64,000 nt of DNA from Streptomyces vilmorinianum. Lineage in GTDB: Bacteria > Actinomycetota > Actinomycetes > Streptomycetales > Streptomycetaceae. Positions within the stretch are counted from its first letter, which is position 1. Every line of letters starts with the position of its first letter. Of the stretch, positions 59,576-64,000 are shown in pieces. Made by a program: the position numbers and the translations under genes. The notes beneath the pieces are model-generated. The model was not told the origin of the DNA. It searched no databases and saw only the letters and a list, made by a program, of their open reading frames with translations. The DNA lies in NCBI RefSeq assembly GCF_005517195.1, contig NZ_CP040244.1, forward strand, positions 5,474,001 through 5,538,000, in the 5' to 3' direction.

Positions 59576-60556
59576 TCAGGCCGCCTTTCCGGTGGCACGC
59601 AGGCCGCGGAGCAGCGTGCTGCGCTTGGTGTCCATCGTCGCCAGCGTCTCGTCGAGCACCTGCTGCGGCATCCGCCGCAGGGCGTCGGTGACGTTCTGCT
59701 TGAGTCGCTTGGTCACGGCCGGCTCGTACTGGTCGGCCTTGCCCATGTGAAAGGCGATCATGGCGCAGTAGGTGCGCACCGCCTTCGGCAGAAAGCGGTC
59801 CGCCTCGGCGTCCTGGGACACCTCTTCGAGCAGCAGATCGTACGACGGAATGAAATCCAGCTGGCGGTTGTCGGTGATCTGCGTGAGCGAGGTGGTCACG
59901 CCGCGCCGGTAGAAGACCCCGTGGAGACTGAGAGCCGCATAGGTCGTGGCTTTCAGATGAAGACGCCAGATCCACAGCCGGTCCTCGGCGGTACGCAGTT
60001 TCGTCTCGAATCGCGAGGCGCCGTTCTCGAAGAGCCGGCCGCTGTAGATACCGAACGGGACGAACGGATAATCGACCATCGTCACCATGCTGGCGGGTGC
60101 GATTCCGTCGCGTGGATTCATCACCGTGTCGCGCTGCCGGGCGGGCGCGTACCGGATGCTGCGCGACGGTCCGGTCGACTGCACATGGTCGGTGCGGGCG
60201 AAGTCGCAGCCCAGCGTCTCGATGCCGTCGACCATGGCGCGCAGGTGGCCGGGGGCGTACCAGTCGTCGCCGTCGAGGAAGGTGACGTACTCCCCGGTCG
60301 CCGCGTCCAGGCCGGTGTTGCGCGCCTGGGCCACGCCCAGATTCGTCTCGTGGCGGATCACGGTGGCGTTCGGAACGCGGTCCTGCCAGCGGTCGAGAAC
60401 GTGGGGTGTCTCGTCCGTGGAACAGTCGTCGATCAGCAGGAACTCGAAGTCCGGATCCGCGTTGTTCGCGAGGCTGCGCATGGTGTCGGGGGCGTAGAGC
60501 CCGACATTGTGGAACGGCACGATGACGGACAGTTTCGGCACACGGAATCCCAACAC
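59576..60556 (-). CDS. Family 2 glycosyltransferase
   Basis: The 326-residue protein begins with an inverting GT-A domain: PKLSVIVPFHNVGLYAPDTM, LLIDDCSTDETPHVLDRWQD, ARNTGLDAATGEYVTFLDGD with the DxD-type motif DGDDW. A helical C-terminus follows (RGLRATGKAA). Similar enzymes transfer sugars to teichoic acid-like or polysaccharide acceptors. It is followed by the polysialyltransferase-like gene, forming an operon for surface polymer synthesis. Confidence 0.9.
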   Translation of the reverse strand: MLGFRVPKLSVIVPFHNVGLYAPDTMRSLANNADPDFEFLLIDDCSTDETPHVLDRWQDRVPNATVIRHETNLGVAQARNTGLDAATGEYVTFLDGDDWYAPGHLRAMVDGIETLGCDFARTDHVQSTGPSRSIRYAPARQRDTVMNPRDGIAPASMVTMVDYPFVPFGIYSGRLFENGASRFETKLRTAEDRLWIWRLHLKATTYAALSLHGVFYRRGVTTSLTQITDNRQLDFIPSYDLLLEEVSQDAEADRFLPKAVRTYCAMIAFHMGKADQYEPAVTKRLKQNVTDALRRMPQQVLDETLATMDTKRSTLLRGLRATGKAA

Positions 60557-60649
60557 TCAAAAACCAAACAGAAAATCAGTCGGTCAAGCGATCGGAGCTG
60601 ACGGCGGTCACGCCGACGAACGCCGGCCGGGCGGGCAGCGTATCCACCG

Positions 60650-63340
60650 CTATTTCCCGCCGGTCGAGCCGGATGTGCACTCCGGGTGAACTCTTGTCGT
60701 CCCGCGCGGAAACCGGCTCCGGAATCCGATGACCAGCAGAGCGATCAGCGCGATGGCGCCGATCGCTCCGCCGAGGCGCAGCCCCGGGGGCCGGAAGGTG
60801 CAGCTGACCGAGGACGCCGCGCCGTCGAGCGGGACGGCCAGGAGACCCAGATACCGCTGGGCGGGGGCTGGGGACGCGTCCCCGGCGCGACAGCTCCAGC
60901 CGGAGATCCGCGGCACGGCGATGACGGCGGTTCCGGTGCTGCCGGGCGGGAGTTCGGCGGTCAGGGTGTGGCCGGAGGCGTGGACGGCGGTGGCTCCGGT
61001 GGCCGTCAGGTGGCGCACGGCCGTGTCGAGCCGCTCCTGGACGAGGCAGCCGACGGGGTGCCGTGGCAGCGGGGCCGCCCCCTTGGACGCGCGCGGGCCG
61101 CGCAGTTCGATCCGCACCGCGCCCGAGGCCGGGACCGTGCCGAGCGTCTGCATCGGGCCGAGGACGGACGGCAGTTTGCCGGCGAAGGAGACGGGCGGCT
61201 GTCCCTGCAGGGCGGCGGTGCCCTGGTACTCGGGGGCCCAGAACCAGAGTTGGGCGTGGGCGGGGCAGGAGGCGGTCAGCGTGGTGGCGCCCTGGGGACC
61301 GTCCGTGCGCCGGAGTGTGGCCGGCACCTCGTACACCTTCGCGCCGAGCAGCAACTCCTGGTTGGCGAAGGCGGATTCACCGAAGGTGGTGCGGGCCCCA
61401 GGGCCCGTGGTTCCGGCCGCGGGAAGCCGGACGTCCGGGCGGACGGTGACGAGCGGGGGCACGGGGGTGCCGGTGAGGGTGATCGCGGCCTCGGGCAGTG
61501 TGTCCGTGCGTACGGGAGCCGAGGGTGTGGAGCGCATCCGGGTGCCGATCGAGAAGATCGCGTCGGTCACGGGATTGTCCAGGCTGACCGGGTGGCGGCC
61601 CTTCGCGTAGAAGCCGAAGCCGAGGGCGGAGAGCGTCTCGGAGTAGACCTTCGAGGTCAGGCTGGAGTAGTAGTCGGCGCCCTGCCCGCCGACCAGCAGG
61701 ACGTCGTTGCCGCCGGGCACCTCGCCGGGATCCGTACGGTGGCGCGGCCAGGCGTCCGCGCGTGCGGTGGCCCGGGCCATGTCCTCGTGCCAGGGTCCGA
61801 CGCGCGGCGCCCAGGAGACCTGGCTCAGCTGCTTCTCCTCGATCCTGCCCCCCGTGATCGCGGTCTCGCCGGCCTGGGCCAGGACGAGGAGCGCGACGGC
61901 AACGGCGGGCAGGACCCGGGCGCCGGCGGTGTACCGCCGGGCGAGCAGAACGGCAGCGGCGGCGAGCACGGCGAGGATCAGCGCGACGGCGAAAGCGGGG
62001 TAGGTCCATCGGTCGACGACGACGCTGTCCCGGGCGACGAACGTCATGGCCGCCAGGAGCGCCCCGGCGCCGAGCAGCGCGGACGTCCGGGGCAGCCCCT
62101 GGGCCGTGGACAGCCAGGCCGCGATCAGCAACAGGCCGCAGAGCACGAAGGTCTGACGGTACGGAATGCCGTTCGGCGAGGCCCCCGCGTGCCAGAGCAG
62201 GTGGGTGGGGCCCCACTGCATCGAGAGCGCCACCAGGCAGATCGCGGCCGTCCAGGCGATACGGACCCGGGGGGCGAGGGCGCGGTTGAACGGCAGGGTC
62301 AGCGCCAGCGCGAGCGCCGGGGTGCCGATGAAGAGAGCGGGGCTGGCGACGCTCCCCGTGGCGGGCAGCAGCCGCGCGAACACCTCCGTCCAGGCGACGG
62401 CGGTGAACGTCACCTCGGGGGTCGGGTCCGCGACCCGGGTGGCCAGGAAGATCACCAGGACGAGCGGTGCGGCGAGGCCGATGCCGACGAGCACGGCGCG
62501 GGCGGCGCGCAGCAGCCCGGCCAGGCGGCGGCGACCGGTGTCGTCGGCGGTGAGGAGCCGGACCGCCAGGACGACGGCCGCGCCGAGGGTCGCCATGTAC
62601 GCGGTGTAGAAGTTGGCGAACCAGACCAGGGCCACGACCAGCGGCCCGAGGACCGGGCGGCGCCCCGCGCGGGCCCACTCCCCCACCAGGCACAGCAGGG
62701 GGAAGGCCAGCAGTCCGTCGAGCCACATCGGCACGGTGGCGCCGTAGTTCAGGGTCCAGCCGCACAGCGCGTACGCCGTGCCGAGGACGGCGGCCACGGG
62801 CCAGGGGCCGCGCCGCAGCGTCAGGAGGAGCGCAGCCATCGCGGCACCGGCGGTGGTGATCTTGGCGGCGGTGATGACGTAGAGGGCGAGTTCGATCCGG
62901 TCCGCCGGGAAGAGGACGACCATCAGGTCGAACGGGCTGCTCAGATACGTGCCGTAGTCGCCGAGGAAGTTCGAGCCGAAGCCCGAGCTCCAGTTCAGGA
63001 ACAGGTCGCCGTCGGCCTGGCCGAGGAGCAGCTTCCGCCAGTAGGCGTGGTACGGCAGGTACTGCTGGCCGAGGTCGACGATGTTGCGGGTGGTGGGCCC
63101 GAACGGGTAACTGCCGGCGAGCGCTCCGGCGAGACAGAGGACGAGGCAGGTCAGCGCGGCGGCCGTGGCGGCCGCGCGGAGGCGGAGGCTGCGGCGGGCG
63201 CGGTCGATGAGCCGCGGCGCGGGGGCGCGGCCCCCGGTCCCGTTCCCGGTCCCGTCCGGGGTCCCGTCCGCGGTCCCGTCCGCGGTCCCGTCCCCGATCC
63301 GGCCCGCGGCCTCGTCCTTGGTCTCGGCAGCAGGGGGCAC
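60650..63340 (-). CDS. YfhO-like multi-pass membrane protein (glycosyltransferase C-type)
   Basis: The 896-residue protein starts with GTG 63340, with GGAGGA upstream. A repetitive Gly/Thr/Asp/Ala lead is followed by about 12 membrane helices and a large loop (residues 500-860) that lies probably outside. The motif NIVDLGQQYLPYHAYWRKLL and a late helix (LRLGGAIGAIALIALLVIGF) match the YfhO family of GT-C-like proteins that modify teichoic acids or lipoteichoic acid. This agrees with the neighbouring GT2 and polysialyltransferase-like genes. Confidence 0.9.
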   Translation of the reverse strand: MPPAAETKDEAAGRIGDGTADGTADGTPDGTGNGTGGRAPAPRLIDRARRSLRLRAAATAAALTCLVLCLAGALAGSYPFGPTTRNIVDLGQQYLPYHAYWRKLLLGQADGDLFLNWSSGFGSNFLGDYGTYLSSPFDLMVVLFPADRIELALYVITAAKITTAGAAMAALLLTLRRGPWPVAAVLGTAYALCGWTLNYGATVPMWLDGLLAFPLLCLVGEWARAGRRPVLGPLVVALVWFANFYTAYMATLGAAVVLAVRLLTADDTGRRRLAGLLRAARAVLVGIGLAAPLVLVIFLATRVADPTPEVTFTAVAWTEVFARLLPATGSVASPALFIGTPALALALTLPFNRALAPRVRIAWTAAICLVALSMQWGPTHLLWHAGASPNGIPYRQTFVLCGLLLIAAWLSTAQGLPRTSALLGAGALLAAMTFVARDSVVVDRWTYPAFAVALILAVLAAAAVLLARRYTAGARVLPAVAVALLVLAQAGETAITGGRIEEKQLSQVSWAPRVGPWHEDMARATARADAWPRHRTDPGEVPGGNDVLLVGGQGADYYSSLTSKVYSETLSALGFGFYAKGRHPVSLDNPVTDAIFSIGTRMRSTPSAPVRTDTLPEAAITLTGTPVPPLVTVRPDVRLPAAGTTGPGARTTFGESAFANQELLLGAKVYEVPATLRRTDGPQGATTLTASCPAHAQLWFWAPEYQGTAALQGQPPVSFAGKLPSVLGPMQTLGTVPASGAVRIELRGPRASKGAAPLPRHPVGCLVQERLDTAVRHLTATGATAVHASGHTLTAELPPGSTGTAVIAVPRISGWSCRAGDASPAPAQRYLGLLAVPLDGAASSVSCTFRPPGLRLGGAIGAIALIALLVIGFRSRFPRGTTRVHPECTSGSTGGK

Positions 63341-63492
63341 ACGTCCTCCGGGTGGTGCGTCACATCAGGGGCCGAGGCCCATTACCGCCGAGCCGGACGA
63401 CTCGTATCCGATCAGCAGGCGGTCCGGGGGCGCACCGGAGGTGAACACGAGGTGCCGGACGCGATACGCCTGCACGCAGAGGTATCCACCGT

Positions 63493-63547
63493 TTGCAGAT
63501 ATCCAGCGTCTGCAACTATTGTCGAAGCACGTAAGACCCCTCTGCAA
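63493..63547. promoter_or_regulatory. Inverted repeat plus third half-site upstream of the MFS gene
   Basis: TTGCAGA (63493-63499) and TCTGCAA (63509-63515) form an inverted repeat with nine-base spacing. A third TCTGCAA lies at 63541-63547, 23 bases before the start codon. This arrangement is typical of MarR/TetR-type operators over a promoter. Confidence 0.55.
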
Positions 63548-63569
63548 TCATTCTGGAAGGTGCTTCGCC

Positions 63570-64000
63570 ATGCCTCTCGCGCTCCTGGCCCTGGCCATCG
63601 GGGCCTTCGGGATCGGCACCACCGAGTTCGTGATCATGGGTGTGCTGCCCCAGGTCGCCGGTGACTTCGGTGTCTCGATCCCCACCGCCGGCTGGCTGGT
63701 GACCGGCTACGCCCTCGGCGTCGTCCTCGGCGCCCCGCTCCTGACCGTGCTGGGCACGAAGGTGTCCCGCAAGAAGATGCTCCTCTTCCTGATGGGCCTC
63801 TTCGTCGTCGGCAACCTGCTGTCCGCCGTCGCCCCCTCGTTCGGCGTGATGCTGACCGGCCGGATCGTCGCCTCACTCGCCCACGGCGCGTTCTTCGGCA
63901 TCGGCTCGGTCGTCGCGGCCGATCTGGTCGCCCCGGAGAGGAAGGCGTCCGCGATCTCGCTGATGTTCATGGGACTGACCGTCGCCAACATCGTCGGCGT
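63570..64000 (+). CDS. DHA1-type MFS transporter (3' end beyond window)
   Basis: ATG 63570 is preceded by GGAAGG. The visible 143 residues show the first four helices of a DHA1 inner-membrane exporter (AraJ/ChlR type): LALAIGAFGIGTTEFVIMGV, PTAGWLVTGYALGVVLGAPL, LTVLGTKVSRKKMLLFLMGL (loop 2-3 motif) and GRIVASLAHGAFFGIGSVVA. Such proteins export drugs or sugars. The inverted-repeat operator upstream suggests local control by a regulator. Confidence 0.9.
   Translation, partial: MPLALLALAIGAFGIGTTEFVIMGVLPQVAGDFGVSIPTAGWLVTGYALGVVLGAPLLTVLGTKVSRKKMLLFLMGLFVVGNLLSAVAPSFGVMLTGRIVASLAHGAFFGIGSVVAADLVAPERKASAISLMFMGLTVANIVG

Noticed and set aside
63365..63547. 60-codon minus-strand frame between the YfhO-like and MFS genes
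   Set aside because: It covers the operator region and has no ribosome site or protein similarity.
60686..63664. 992-codon open frame opposite the YfhO-like gene
   Set aside because: The minus strand encodes regular membrane helices; the plus-strand product is hydrophilic low-complexity shadow and runs over the MFS start.

Overview
The window looks like chromosomal DNA of a Streptomyces species or close relative. The evidence is very high G+C with strong third-position bias, frequent GTG starts, and a set of actinobacterial genes: sepH, a cutRS-type two-component pair, ceoB/ceoC-type TrkA genes, DUF3093, DUF3159, DUF3710 and DUF4193 genes, and a CpfC-type ferrochelatase.

Region 1 (1-920) is a scarred edge. 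It holds the end of a carboxymuconolactone decarboxylase/AhpD-type gene, then a decayed IS3-type transposase start, a strong G/C hairpin and a fragment resembling the beginning of an nSTAND-type NTPase gene.

Region 2 (923-30421) is a complete contractile injection system (CIS) locus of the Streptomyces type. A minus-strand operon runs sheath (19716) - tube A - assembly-like protein - DUF6760 - a 939-residue Pro-rich repeat protein - tube B - LysM hub - VgrG-like spike - PAAR tip - gp25 - baseplate J - Cis12 - a zinc-ribbon/membrane/glycan-binding-like protein - and, after about 100 bp, a 1704-residue repeat protein. Most structural junctions overlap by 1-4 bases. A divergent plus-strand gene encodes a DUF4157 protein with a long C-terminal domain, a candidate cargo. 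A second minus-strand chain holds a secreted beta-propeller protein, a DUF4255/Cis16 cap and the AAA+ ATPase Cis15. A NarL/LuxR-type regulator and a divergent membrane protein of the 'hydrolytic protein' type close the locus. I see no tail fibre gene and no canonical helical tape-measure gene. That fits the cytoplasmic, cell-death-linked CIS described in Streptomyces better than secreted antifeeding particles.

Region 3 (30422-31804) is a graveyard of minus-strand gene pieces (sigma region 4, a frameshifted GNAT gene, a discoidin-like C-terminus, a HEAT-repeat protein). It separates the CIS locus from conserved chromosome.

Region 4 (31805-41483) holds a TrmA/RumA-type RNA methyltransferase and a potassium-related group: a KimA-like APC permease, two TrkA/Ceo regulators, DUF3159 and OB-fold proteins, and KdpDE without kdpFABC. 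Region 5 (41580-58202) is core chromosome: an orphan ABC ATPase, DUF3710, dut, a PaaI thioesterase, DUF3093 and DUF4193 proteins, cutRS, inositol monophosphatase, ferrochelatase, an MFS transporter, an aldonolactone oxidase, sepH, a sulfurtransferase and a VOC protein. Region 6 (58226-64000) has a surface-polymer group (polysialyltransferase-like, GT2, YfhO-like) and the start of a DHA1-type MFS transporter with an inverted-repeat operator candidate.

The most interesting material is in the CIS locus. There are two proteins with the AGNAA motif on opposite flanks. One of them carries a DUF4157 module fused to a C-terminal half with a DarT-like HYT motif. The Pro-rich repeat protein sits exactly where a tail tape-measure gene would be, behind a G/T-like pair of small genes that could allow a -1 frameshift.
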